A DNA stretch of 64,000 nt from an uncultured Sphingomonadaceae bacterium (GTDB lineage Bacteria; Pseudomonadota; Alphaproteobacteria; Sphingomonadales; Sphingomonadaceae), in assembly GCA_947489315.1 (NCBI GenBank), contig CANLCX010000001.1, forward strand, positions 313,501 through 377,500. Direction: 5' to 3'. The first letter of the stretch is position 1, and each line of letters opens with the position of its first letter. The notes under the pieces were generated by a model that saw nothing but the letters and a program-made list of their open reading frames with translations, had not been told where the DNA came from and made no database searches. This document shows positions 19,546 through 28,701 of this stretch, one piece after another. A program made the position numbers and the translations under genes.

Positions 19546-19555
19546 ACTCTTGCGA

Positions 19556-20953
19556 TCAGCTACCAACGGGCAGTGGTTCGTCCCCTAATGCAAGGTGCAG
19601 GTTGATGCGGTTTTCGATTTGCGCGCGGCGGGTTTCGATGGCTCGTGTTTCCGAGGCGATGGCAGTCGTTTGCGCGTCTATCAGGTCAAATATGGTGGAG
19701 CGGCCATTGATGTAGCGGCTGCGGGTCAGGCCGACGGCGGCGCGGGCTTCTTCAGCCGCAGTAGCGGTTGATGCGACTTGCCTTTCAAGGGTTGCTTCGG
19801 CGTCGAGCCGGTCCTCCACTTCCTGAAAGGCGGTTAAGGTCGATTGCGCATACTCGAATAGGGCTGATTTCGCGAGTTCGCCCTGCCGGTCGGCTTCGGC
19901 GAGCAAAGCGCCGCCTCTGAACAACGGCTGTAACAGGCCAGCGGAGATAGCATTGATATAGGTGCCGGGATCAAACAGGTCACCGAAATTACCGCTGCTT
20001 GTGGTGCTGTCAAAGCGCAGGGTCAATTGTGGGAACATCGCGTGCCGGGCATCTATCGCGCGAAGACCGGCCGCATCGACACGCGCTTCGGCGGCTATCA
20101 AATCTGGTCGGCCAGCCAGAACCGACACTGGTGCGGTAATGTTCGGGAGGGGTTGGGGCATGACCAGGTCACTGGCCCCGGCTGCGTCGCCAGAGGGATA
20201 GCGCCCGATCAACACCTCCAGCGCGCGTGCTGCATTTCTGGCGCTCCGAAGTGCGGTTTCCAGACGATCCTCACTGTTGGACACGGCGACCTGCGCCAAT
20301 CGGACATCCAGACGAGATGCAAGACCCGCGCGAAAGCGCGCATTGGTAATCCGCAATGTATCCTTGCGGCGCTCCAGATCGCTCGTCGCCAGCTCCAGAG
20401 AAATGCGAGCCGCGCTGCGATCATACCAGGCTTGGGCTACAGCTGCGGCCAAAGCCTGACGAGCGGCGGCAAAGTCAGCAGCAGCGGCGCGGGCTTCAGC
20501 ATTGCCGGCGCGGGCAAGCGAGAGATTGCGGCCCCAGATATCCACTTCCCAGCTGGCCTCGAGCGAACCGTCATAGACGGTGGCGGCATTTTCCGCATCA
20601 GTGGCGGTTCCCGATAGATCGATAGTTGGAAAAAGGTCCGCTCGGGACACGCGCATGGCGGCCCGTGACGCGCGCAACTGGGCCAACACCGATTGCAAAT
20701 TACGATTATTGGCAAACGCCTCCTGAACGGCGCTCTCTAAATCCACGTCATTAAATCTCTTTACCCAACCATTGCTGACCGTTCCGGGTTGCAAGCCTTC
20801 GGCGTTGGTAAGAGCCAAGTCAGGGCGCGATGCCCAACCATCAGGCGCGGCTGGAACAGCCGCCATATCAAGGTCGGGACCGCCTCGGATCGAGCAGGCC
20901 GATAATGTTATGAGACATAATATCGAAAATACGCGCAAATTCATGCCGATCAT
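19556..20953 (-). CDS. RND efflux outer-membrane lipoprotein (OprM/NodT family)
   Basis: This is the TolC-like channel of the tripartite pump. The 465-residue protein has a lipoprotein signal ending in ITLSAC (cysteine near residue 20). Two repeated outer-membrane efflux domains follow, with SWEVDIWGRNLSLARAGNAEARA near residue 140 and RFRAGLASRLDVRLAQ near 205, and later RRGGALLAEADRQGELAKSALFEYAQSTLTAFQEVEDRLDAE-type heptads. It is the third gene of the efflux operon, its start overlapping the adaptor stop by 4 bp. Confidence 0.92.
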   Translation of the reverse strand: MIGMNLRVFSILCLITLSACSIRGGPDLDMAAVPAAPDGWASRPDLALTNAEGLQPGTVSNGWVKRFNDVDLESAVQEAFANNRNLQSVLAQLRASRAAMRVSRADLFPTIDLSGTATDAENAATVYDGSLEASWEVDIWGRNLSLARAGNAEARAAAADFAAARQALAAAVAQAWYDRSAARISLELATSDLERRKDTLRITNARFRAGLASRLDVRLAQVAVSNSEDRLETALRSARNAARALEVLIGRYPSGDAAGASDLVMPQPLPNITAPVSVLAGRPDLIAAEARVDAAGLRAIDARHAMFPQLTLRFDSTTSSGNFGDLFDPGTYINAISAGLLQPLFRGGALLAEADRQGELAKSALFEYAQSTLTAFQEVEDRLDAEATLERQVASTATAAEEARAAVGLTRSRYINGRSTIFDLIDAQTTAIASETRAIETRRAQIENRINLHLALGDEPLPVGS

Positions 20954-22104
20954 CCTGCAGACGGCTTTGGCTTGGCTTTGGCTTTCTTACCATCGTCCCA
21001 TGTCACATTCTGACCATCACGAAGCCGTTCGCCGCCGCGCACAACGATCATGTCACCTGCGGCAATTTTTCCTGAAATAGCGACCCGGTCACCGGCAGGC
21101 TCGCCAACCTGCACATCAATGCGCTTGGCGGTTTTGTCTTTGGGATTGACGACATAGACAAAAATGCCGCTGTCTCGCAGCACCAGAGCATCACGCGGAG
21201 CAGTCAGAACATCGCGCTCAACACCGGTCGGTACGGTGATGGAAATAGCACTACCCATTTTCAAGTTATGGCTTCCCATTGGTGCGCGGACTTCAACGGT
21301 CCGGCTGACCTCATCGCCAGCCTCAATGACTGTCCGCACGCGAGAGGAGCGCCGTTCTCCATTGGCGAGTATTGTGACCTCTTGCCCGGTGGATAATGAT
21401 CCGGCGACAGCAATGGGGACGCGAACGCGGGCTTCTGAGCCCTCTCGACCGACGATCCGGCCAATTTCCCGGCCGGGTGTCGCATATTCTCCAACTTCAA
21501 TTCTGCGCTCTACCATCTGTCCAGCAAAAGGTGCGCGGATGCGGGTGCGCGCCAGATCGACTTGCGCCGTTTCCAACGCGACCTTTGCGGCGGCCAAACG
21601 CGCACGGGTTTGATCCCGCGCGGAAATGGCTTCGTCCAGAGAGGCTTCGGATTCTGCTTCTTCTTTGAGCAATTGCTGCAATCTTCCAACCAGCCGGTTC
21701 TGGTAGGTTAGATCCGATTGTAGGCGGGCAACCTCTGTCCGCGCTTGATCTCTCGCGAGACGCGCGGACCGATCATCAATTACCGCGATGACCGTGCCGC
21801 GGCTCACCCGTGCTCCGATGTTCAGCGTCGTTTGTATGCGTCCGGCGACTTCCGCTGCGACAACAGAATCGCGATTGGCAACAATATCACCGGGAGCGGT
21901 AAAATTGGGGGTAAGCGCTAATTTTTCGATCTTTGCGAGCGTGACTATGGCGGGTGGTGGCCCTCCCTGACCGGCTCCGCCTTGTCCTTCCGCCGCATCC
22001 GATGCAAAGAATAGAAAATAAGCGAGCGTGACGATCAGTAATGCTCCGCCGATCAATATCCAGCGCAGGTTGTCCCGGATCATATGGGGTAATGCAAAAT
22101 TCAT
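20950..22104 (-). CDS. RND efflux periplasmic adaptor (HlyD/MFP family)
   Basis: The adaptor joins the inner-membrane pump to the outer-membrane channel. The 384-residue protein has an N-terminal membrane anchor (WILIGGALLIVTLAYFLFFA, residues 15-34), a barrel-sandwich lipoyl half motif (VVAAEVAGRIQTTLNIGARVSRGTVIAVID), a coiled-coil hairpin (about 110-165), the second lipoyl half (LARTRIRAPFAGQMVERRIEVGEY) and beta-barrel/MP domains. The C-terminal tail is lysine-rich (KKAKAKPKPSAG). ATGA overlaps link it to the pump gene before it and the channel gene after it. Confidence 0.93.
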   Translation of the reverse strand: MNFALPHMIRDNLRWILIGGALLIVTLAYFLFFASDAAEGQGGAGQGGPPPAIVTLAKIEKLALTPNFTAPGDIVANRDSVVAAEVAGRIQTTLNIGARVSRGTVIAVIDDRSARLARDQARTEVARLQSDLTYQNRLVGRLQQLLKEEAESEASLDEAISARDQTRARLAAAKVALETAQVDLARTRIRAPFAGQMVERRIEVGEYATPGREIGRIVGREGSEARVRVPIAVAGSLSTGQEVTILANGERRSSRVRTVIEAGDEVSRTVEVRAPMGSHNLKMGSAISITVPTGVERDVLTAPRDALVLRDSGIFVYVVNPKDKTAKRIDVQVGEPAGDRVAISGKIAAGDMIVVRGGERLRDGQNVTWDDGKKAKAKPKPSAG

Positions 22105-25100
22105 TCAGCAGGCTCCGGCAATAGTCCGCCGCCAAAATTTGGCTCAGGCTCGGGGGATGTTTTTGGTTTATCAGGCGTGTCTGGTTTGCTTGGCTTGTCT
22201 TTCTTCGCCGTTCCCAATTGGATCAGCGCAGGAAGCAATACCAAGGTGAAAATTGTCGATACCAGCACGCCGCCGACGATGATGACAGCCAACCCGCGGT
22301 AAATTGCGCTGCCCGGTCCGGGTACCAGGGCCAGTGGGAGCATACCCATTACTGACGTGCCCGTGGTCATCAATATGGGGCGCAGGCGCAAACGTAGCGC
22401 TGTGCGCGCGGCTTCTGACCGATCCATGCCGTCTCTTTCGCTTTCGCGTGCCTGTGCCATCAGCAGGATGGCATTATTCACCACTATGCCGAGGAGGATA
22501 ACAAAACCAATCATGCCGAGCAGGTCGAGCGGTGTCGGTTTGAACAGGTTGAGTATCTGGATCGCTATTACTCCGCCAACCGTTGCCAGAGGCAGAGCGA
22601 TAATGACCAGCGCCGCATCCCGAGCAGACCGAAACACCGAGGCCATGATCACAAACAATAAAGCGGCGGCCAGAATGAAGTTAGTGCTGAGCGATTTTAT
22701 CGCCTTGATCAGCGCATCGGCATCGCCGCCATAGCGCAATGTGCCGCTGCTTTGCAGCGCATCCCGGATGGCAGGCTCGGCTGTGGCCTGGATGATCTCC
22801 AACGCTTCGCCCAGTGCCATGCCCGGCGGCGGACTGATGTTGAGGGTAACCGTCTTGCGTCCATCCACATGACTAATCTGGGTTGGCCCAACGCCGCGCA
22901 GCAATGTCGCAACTTCGCCCAGTGGCACTGTGCCAGCATTGGGCGTGACCAGCGGCGCGCTCTCAATCGCTTCTGGATCAGCTGCTTCCGACCCGCGCAT
23001 AATGACCCGCATCCGTTCACCATCGGAAACATATTCGCCCAAATAAAGACCATCACCGAACGCACGAACAGCACGTCCAACCTGATCGCGGGTCATGCCC
23101 AGTTCCGCAATGCGGCGATCATTCGGGGTGAGCCGGAGTTCCGGAACAACCACGTTGGGATCGGGGTTAGGGCGCACCATACCGCCCGGCAAAGCGGCCT
23201 GAATGGTATCGGTTGCGACCAGCGCGGCCTCGCGCAAATCCTCATCATTTTCAGACTGCAGATATAGTTCAATCGACCCGTTGCCGCCGAAATTGCCGAA
23301 CAGGCTGCCCTGTTGGGCAAAGGCCTGTACGTCCGGGAAACCGGCCAATATTTCGTTGTTCACAATGCCCGTCATCTCATCAATGCGGGATTGGTCCTTG
23401 ATCCTTATGCCCGTGTTAATGCCCCATGGATTGACGAACAGATAATAGTTGAGCAGCTCTGGCTGCTTCTCGCCCTTCAAATAGGGATCAAGGCGCTCAA
23501 CGACCTCTTCGGCAATTTCGGTTCGCGCCGATTCCAGAGTCGCGCCCGATGGCAATCCGACCCAAGCATCCACAGCATCACGCTTCACGTCGGGCAGATA
23601 ATCCGTCTGTGGCCAGAGGAAGTAGGAAATAACCAACGGCGCAAGGATTAGCGAGGGAATCCAGATCCTCCGCTTCTCATTGGTGTCAATCAGACCGAAT
23701 ATGCGGTCGGCATAACCATCCCAGCGGCGCTCATTATCTTCCATATCGACTTGACCATAATGGCGTGCCGCTGCGGGCAATAATGTCACGGCCACAATTA
23801 AGCTGGCAACAACAGAAATGGCGATCGTCAACGCGAGGTCAGCAAATAGCTGACCCTCGACATCCTCGATAAACATGATCGGAATGAAGATTGCGACGGT
23901 GGTTGCGGTTGATGCAAATAGGGCGGGCCAGACTTGCGATACCGCCTCAACGGCAGCCTCTCCGGGAGATCGGCCATGATTGCGCAAGCGAACGAAATTT
24001 TCCATCACGACAATGGCGGCATCAAGCACCATGCCGGTTGCAAAAGCCAAGCCGGCGAGCGAGATCACATTGATCGTTCGTCCCGTCATTCCAATCACGG
24101 CAAGGGTGGCTAATAGACAGACTGGCACGGTTGCTGCGATGATGAATGTCGCGCGCCAGCGCCGAACGAAAAGCCAGAGCAGACCGACGGCGAGCAAAGT
24201 ACCAAGCAGCAAGTTTCCGCTGAGGAAAGACAAAGCGCGCTTGATGAAGACGGATGGATCGAAGCTTTTCTCAATCCTCGCCCCCATGCTTTGCAGCTCA
24301 TTTTCGTTGAACGTTGCGATGGTGGAGAGAACGCCGTCAATGGCGTCGAGTGTATTACTACCCGGCTGGCGAACCACCCGCATGCCAATAGCCGGGTTAC
24401 CGTTTTGATAGGTCACGCCAAAGGCTTTGTCGGGGCCTACATTAATATCGGCAACGTCGCGCATCCGGATCACGGTGGACCCGCGTTGCGCAACCGTCAG
24501 GTCGCCGATTTGTTCGGCCGAAAAATTGCCTTCAAAGCGGAGCGCATAGCCGCGCCGCCCGACATCGACCGTGCCGCCACCAATATCCTGAAACCGTCCG
24601 ACAGCAGCGGACAGTTGTTCGATCGTGAGGTTAAGTTGGGCGAGCCGCCACGGATCAAAGCGAATGCGCAATATCCGTTCGCCGGTTGGTGCCTCAACGG
24701 TGACACCTTGAACACCTTCTACCGACTCTAGTTCGGGGGCGATTGTGTCGCGGGCAAAAGTGGCGAGCGCCTCGGAGTCCAAATTGCCGTCGGGCAAAGC
24801 CTGAAGAAACAGATAAATTAGCGACTCGCCTTGATCACCATTGGCGCCGCCTACCGAGGGACGATCGGCATCTAGAGGCCAATTGCGAACGCGCTGAACG
24901 CGGCTGGACACTTGGGCAAAGGCCTTGTCCATATTGGTGCCAAGCGCAAATTCGAGATTGAGCCAGACATTGCCATTATTCGACCACGACTGAACACTGG
25001 TGAGACCTGGCAACCCGCGCAGTTCATCCTCGATCGGGATGGTGATCTCGGACTCTATTTCCTTGGGACTGGCGGCACGCCAACCGGCCTGTACGCTCAG

Positions 25101-25232
25101 GCTAGGGCGATCGATATTGGGAAAGAGCTGGATTGGCGTACTGAAGGCCGAAATGATACCGATTAACGCTATCAAAGCCAGTGCGGCCGCAACAGCTGCG
25201 GGGTATTTCAGAGCGACATTGGTGAGGCTCAT
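22101..25232 (-). CDS. RND efflux transporter permease
   Basis: This 1043-residue proton-driven pump has the duplicated RND layout: TM1 near residue 12-30, a large periplasmic loop, TM2-6 (about 335-480), the middle segment, a second loop and TM8-12 (about 855-1010). The TM4 proton-relay region reads ATGMVLDAAIVVMENFVRLR, with the first of the usual two aspartates kept and the second replaced by alanine, a variation seen in some RND branches. Substrates cannot be predicted. It is the first main gene of the pump-adaptor-channel operon, and its ATG overlaps the stop of a 16-codon ORF (ATGA). Confidence 0.95.
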   Translation of the reverse strand: MSLTNVALKYPAAVAAALALIALIGIISAFSTPIQLFPNIDRPSLSVQAGWRAASPKEIESEITIPIEDELRGLPGLTSVQSWSNNGNVWLNLEFALGTNMDKAFAQVSSRVQRVRNWPLDADRPSVGGANGDQGESLIYLFLQALPDGNLDSEALATFARDTIAPELESVEGVQGVTVEAPTGERILRIRFDPWRLAQLNLTIEQLSAAVGRFQDIGGGTVDVGRRGYALRFEGNFSAEQIGDLTVAQRGSTVIRMRDVADINVGPDKAFGVTYQNGNPAIGMRVVRQPGSNTLDAIDGVLSTIATFNENELQSMGARIEKSFDPSVFIKRALSFLSGNLLLGTLLAVGLLWLFVRRWRATFIIAATVPVCLLATLAVIGMTGRTINVISLAGLAFATGMVLDAAIVVMENFVRLRNHGRSPGEAAVEAVSQVWPALFASTATTVAIFIPIMFIEDVEGQLFADLALTIAISVVASLIVAVTLLPAAARHYGQVDMEDNERRWDGYADRIFGLIDTNEKRRIWIPSLILAPLVISYFLWPQTDYLPDVKRDAVDAWVGLPSGATLESARTEIAEEVVERLDPYLKGEKQPELLNYYLFVNPWGINTGIRIKDQSRIDEMTGIVNNEILAGFPDVQAFAQQGSLFGNFGGNGSIELYLQSENDEDLREAALVATDTIQAALPGGMVRPNPDPNVVVPELRLTPNDRRIAELGMTRDQVGRAVRAFGDGLYLGEYVSDGERMRVIMRGSEAADPEAIESAPLVTPNAGTVPLGEVATLLRGVGPTQISHVDGRKTVTLNISPPPGMALGEALEIIQATAEPAIRDALQSSGTLRYGGDADALIKAIKSLSTNFILAAALLFVIMASVFRSARDAALVIIALPLATVGGVIAIQILNLFKPTPLDLLGMIGFVILLGIVVNNAILLMAQARESERDGMDRSEAARTALRLRLRPILMTTGTSVMGMLPLALVPGPGSAIYRGLAVIIVGGVLVSTIFTLVLLPALIQLGTAKKDKPSKPDTPDKPKTSPEPEPNFGGGLLPEPAE

Positions 25233-25279
25233 TGTCCAGCACCAGTGTAAGAATCTGATTTAGTCTTTGGCTTCCGCAT
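25229..25279 (-). CDS. Candidate 16-codon leader ORF coupled to the RND pump gene
   Basis: On the minus strand an ATG (25279-25277) preceded by GGGAGGGTG at 8-nt spacing opens a short frame, MRKPKTKSDSYTGAGQ. Its TGA shares ATGA with the start of the pump gene. The pump ATG itself has only a weak ribosome site, whereas the mini-ORF has a strong one, and every later junction of this operon is also ATGA. Ribosomes may therefore be loaded here and passed on by re-initiation. The layout is seen in the sequence; translation is inferred. It may equally be a cis-acting leader rather than a functional peptide. Confidence 0.4.
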   Translation of the reverse strand: MRKPKTKSDSYTGAGQ

Positions 25280-25330
25280 GTAGACACCCTCCCGGCTCCA
25301 ATATGCCTTAAGCAACTTGAATTGACGGAT

Positions 25331-25347
25331 TATCGTAACAAACGATA
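25331..25347 (-). promoter_or_regulatory. Palindrome upstream of the efflux operon, possible repressor operator
   Basis: TATCGT (25331-25336) and ACGATA (25342-25347) form a perfect 6-bp inverted repeat with a 5-bp centre, about 50 bp before the leader ORF. On the plus strand TTGACG (25322-25327) lies 17 bp from GATACT (25345-25350), so a divergent plus-strand promoter is also possible. TetR-type repressors of efflux pumps often bind sites like this, but no regulator gene is adjacent. Confidence 0.35.
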
Positions 25348-25493
25348 CTTGCTCAGATGATTTCGACCAAGACTATGGTGACTTCGATTAACGGCATTGG
25401 TTTTGATTGTTCCATCATGCGCCCGAAGCAGACGATTTGGAACTTCGATCTGCTATGTATAGCAACGCCGCCGATTGGTTCGGGGCGATGGGT

Positions 25494-26267
25494 TCAGAAA
25501 CTTTGTACTGATCCACCGTCCACTTGGATAGACGTTCCCGTAATATAGCTCGCCGCTTCTGATCCAAGGAAAACGGCCAGATTGGCGACCTCTTCGGGTT
25601 GACCGATCCGTTGCATTGGGATCTGTGCTGCGATTCCAGCAGCGATCTCGTCAGTGCTCTTGCCCGAAGCCGCCGATTGTGCCTCAAGAATTTGTGTGAC
25701 CCGGTCGGTATTTGTAAATCCGGGGCAGACGGTGTTGACCAACACATTGTCGCCCGCGACTTGATTGGCGAGCGTCTTGGCCCACCCCAATACCGCCATT
25801 CTGATACTATTGGACAAGGTCAGGCCCGGAACAGGCTGCTTCACGCCGGAGGAGGAAATATTGATGATCCGACCCCATTTCTGAGAACGCATATGCGGCA
25901 ATACCAGCCGCGTTGCGCGGATGACAGACATTAAGGTGAGCTCGATCGCTTTATCCCAATCTTCGTCAGCCAGGTCCACAAAAAGACCGGGGGGCGGCCC
26001 GCCCGCATTGTTCACCAGAATATCGACACCGCCGAATTCTGCCGTGACCTCATGGATGACCCGATCAATATCTTGTGATTGTGACACATCGCCTGTCAGC
26101 GCTAAACAGCCTGGCATCTGGGCAGCGGCTGCATCCAGACTATCTTGTGACCGCCCGCAAATGGCGACCTTGGCGCCACATTTATGAAAGCCCAATGCTG
26201 TCGCCAATCCGATACCCTTGCTACCAGCGGTAACGAGGACAGTTTTATTTTCTAGATGTAGTTCCAT
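25494..26267 (-). CDS. SDR-family oxidoreductase, atypical active site
   Basis: The 257-residue protein starts at the ATG at 26267 (MELHLENKTVLVTAGSKGIG); a longer reading adds 45 unconserved residues. It has the Rossmann glycine motif TAGSKGIG near residue 14, NNAGG near 88 and the ending YITGTSIQVDGGSVQSF typical of short-chain dehydrogenases. The serine of the active site is in INISSSGVKQPVPG, but where YxxxK is expected the sequence is LSNSIRMAVLG. This matches a known SDR subfamily with SVKQP...LSN...R, whose activity is uncertain. Substrate unknown. It stands alone on the minus strand. Confidence 0.85.
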   Translation of the reverse strand: MELHLENKTVLVTAGSKGIGLATALGFHKCGAKVAICGRSQDSLDAAAAQMPGCLALTGDVSQSQDIDRVIHEVTAEFGGVDILVNNAGGPPPGLFVDLADEDWDKAIELTLMSVIRATRLVLPHMRSQKWGRIINISSSGVKQPVPGLTLSNSIRMAVLGWAKTLANQVAGDNVLVNTVCPGFTNTDRVTQILEAQSAASGKSTDEIAAGIAAQIPMQRIGQPEEVANLAVFLGSEAASYITGTSIQVDGGSVQSF

Positions 26268-26435
26268 ATCCCGATATGTGGCGCAACAAAACGCAGATGT
26301 ATAGTGGTGTAATGGATAATGGAACTTGGCCTTCGGGTGCCGGTTTGCTTCTCTTCTGCTCGCCAGCGGCCACCGGCTGTTGCCTTTACATCGAACTGAC
26401 ATTGTGCAAGCTTCTGTTGTGAAAAGGAATTTGCT

Positions 26436-27380
26436 ATGGAAATGAAGCAGAATATTCTCGTTGGCATAGGATTAGTGGCGGGAATTGCACTCTTTCCATC
26501 TCCTTCCATCGCAACGCTTACGGATCCACGGTCCTCGGACGATGATATTGTGGTCACCGGCACCAAAATGACAAAAGATGCCATTGCGGACTTTATCCGG
26601 ACAACCATCGCAACGCCGAAAGGCGGGCGGCACGAAGGGCAATATGCCCGTTTCCCAGGCGCCGTTTGTCCCAAAGTCGTTGGCTTATCCGAGCAGAATG
26701 TAAAACAAATAGAACAACGTATGCGTGGCATCGCCATAGCCGCTGATATGAAGGTTGCTGGTGAGGGCTGTGCCCCGAATGTCTTCGTTATGGTCGTGGC
26801 CGATGGCAAAGAAGCCATATCAACGTTGCGGAAAAAAAGATCACGGGTGTTTGGCAGTATGGCACCGCATCAGAGAGCGCGGATCGCCAATAGTGGTGGT
26901 CCTTCTTATGCATGGAAACGCATTCAAACTGGTTCGGCTGAAACCGGCGCTCTGCAAAATTCAGACGAAACGGACATTCTTCCAACTGATGATCAAGCAA
27001 AGACTGAAGTTGCGACAATGAATTCAAACGTGAAATCGCGGATAAAACGTACAACTGAACAAAATATGACCCATTCTTTCTTGCTAATCGAAAAAGATGC
27101 ACTGGTTGATCTGACAACCGTTCAGATTGCCGATTATGCGGCGATGCGTTCCTATATTGATACCAGAGAGGACCAGGCTAGTAAGGCACCAGCTTATTCC
27201 ATTCTTGCGCTATTCGATCCCGTTCAATCGGATAGCAAGCGGCCCGCTTCGGCTAGTGAAATGGATTTGGTATTGTTGAGCTCGCTCTATAATTCGCCAG
27301 CGGACGTGTCTGCTTCCATGCAGAGCTCCGCAATGTTGCACCGAGTAGAAAAAGAACTCACTGCTAACAAGGACGATTGA
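26436..27380 (+). CDS. Exported protein of unknown function, sphingomonad type
   Basis: The 314-residue product has a signal peptide (QNILVGIGLVAGIALFPSPSIA, cleavage near residue 26). The mature region begins DDDIVVTGTKMTKDAIADFIRTT and contains RFPGAVCPKVVGLSEQNVKQIEQRMRGIA followed by GEGCAPNVFVMVVADG, a layout I recognise only as a conserved hypothetical family in sphingomonads. The two cysteines (VCPKV and GCAPN) could form one disulfide. The C-terminal half (from about 180) is less conserved in appearance. The start follows AAAAGGAATTTGCT. It is divergent from the SDR gene and convergent with the cyclase gene. Confidence 0.7.
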   Translation: MEMKQNILVGIGLVAGIALFPSPSIATLTDPRSSDDDIVVTGTKMTKDAIADFIRTTIATPKGGRHEGQYARFPGAVCPKVVGLSEQNVKQIEQRMRGIAIAADMKVAGEGCAPNVFVMVVADGKEAISTLRKKRSRVFGSMAPHQRARIANSGGPSYAWKRIQTGSAETGALQNSDETDILPTDDQAKTEVATMNSNVKSRIKRTTEQNMTHSFLLIEKDALVDLTTVQIADYAAMRSYIDTREDQASKAPAYSILALFDPVQSDSKRPASASEMDLVLLSSLYNSPADVSASMQSSAMLHRVEKELTANKDD

Positions 27381-27414
27381 AGGTTCGGAGCATTAACCTA
27401 ACGGACCTTATTTC

Positions 27415-28599
27415 TCACGTACCGGCCAATTTCAGCCATGGCTTTCGCCGGTCGTGCGTTGCCACGACCACACGGTTGCGACCTTCGGTTTTTGCTTGGT
27501 ACAGCGCCTGATCAGCACGCCGCAAACCCATCGCGAAACTTTCTTCGGTGAACATGGCAGCCATTCCGATACTGGCGGTTACATTGCTTCGCTCACCAAG
27601 CTCCGGGTGCGTGATCATGCCGATCGATAACCGAAGATGTTCGGCTACTAAACGACTGTCGTCTGCGTTCATTCGATTGAGCATGACAACAAATTCCTCG
27701 CCACCAATTCTGGCGATGGTGCCGAGCCCTTGGGTTAGTGTTTGCAACAGCGCTGCGGAACGGACCAGCACTTGGTCGCCGGCACTATGTCCAAATTCGT
27801 CATTCACTGTTTTGAAATGATCAAGGTCGAGGATCATTAGCGAACGGTCAAAATTTTTCTTACCGTCCAGATGTTCGCTGACATATTTATCCAATCCGCG
27901 GCGGTTGAGTAGCCCCGTTAGGGGATCTTTGATCGATGCCAGTAAATGTTTTTCAATAAGCTTATTGCCCATGACCAGCATCATGATGATGCCACAGGCT
28001 AATCCCCACAGGGCGCTGCTGGAATGCAATAAGGCCGCATAGGATGACGCATCATAGGATGACGCTGTGTATCGTTCATCGAGCAGTCCATAGACGATGA
28101 TCGGGCGCAGAAAATAGGTCGCGCAAAGTCCAAAAAACGCCCAAAACCAAGCCGTTTCAAGCATGTTACTCCTGTTTCGCCACTGTGTTGGCAGTGCGCA
28201 AGCCAGCAATAGCCCGGCGGTGCTGGTGGAGAATATCGAACGCTGGATAATATTTGGTTGTTGAAGGCTGAACCAGAGCAAAAAGCCAAAACCGACACAG
28301 AATATTGACAGCAATATCGTCCGCGGCGGCTTGATCTTATGATATTCGAAAACGCTCAGAGCCCAAAAAGCGCTTACCAACCAAAATGCTGTTTTGGCGA
28401 GAATGTCAGAGATGACCGGATCAAAAACAGATCGCCCCAGATCAAACAGAAAGGAAGTAAGACCGATGAAATAAGCCAGCGCTATCCAGGCCGGCGCCTT
28501 TTGATCACGATCATAAGCGTAGAGCGCCGCAAAAACGATTGTAAAAACCGTCAGGATTACAATCATCAAGAGTCGGAAGACTAAGCTTGCTTCGGCCAT
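27415..28599 (-). CDS. Diguanylate cyclase with N-terminal membrane domain
   Basis: The 394-residue protein has about six to seven transmembrane segments in residues 1-215 and a C-terminal GGDEF domain (about 220-385). The active site reads ARIGGEEFVVML near residue 296, with DLDHFKTVNDEFGHSAGDQVL upstream, so it should make cyclic-di-GMP from GTP. The residues just before GGEEF (TQGLGTIAR) do not contain the RxxD inhibitory site, so product feedback at that site is not expected. The sensory input of the membrane part is unknown. Confidence 0.88.
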   Translation of the reverse strand: MAEASLVFRLLMIVILTVFTIVFAALYAYDRDQKAPAWIALAYFIGLTSFLFDLGRSVFDPVISDILAKTAFWLVSAFWALSVFEYHKIKPPRTILLSIFCVGFGFLLWFSLQQPNIIQRSIFSTSTAGLLLACALPTQWRNRSNMLETAWFWAFFGLCATYFLRPIIVYGLLDERYTASSYDASSYAALLHSSSALWGLACGIIMMLVMGNKLIEKHLLASIKDPLTGLLNRRGLDKYVSEHLDGKKNFDRSLMILDLDHFKTVNDEFGHSAGDQVLVRSAALLQTLTQGLGTIARIGGEEFVVMLNRMNADDSRLVAEHLRLSIGMITHPELGERSNVTASIGMAAMFTEESFAMGLRRADQALYQAKTEGRNRVVVATHDRRKPWLKLAGT

Positions 28600-28701
28600 G
28601 TTTAGAGTAACGGTCGAAGCGATCGTTGGTTAACCCGTTAAGATCACTTGGGCTAGGGGCTATTCGCTGATGTAGTCGCTGTTCGAAAAGGCGTGATCCA
28701 G

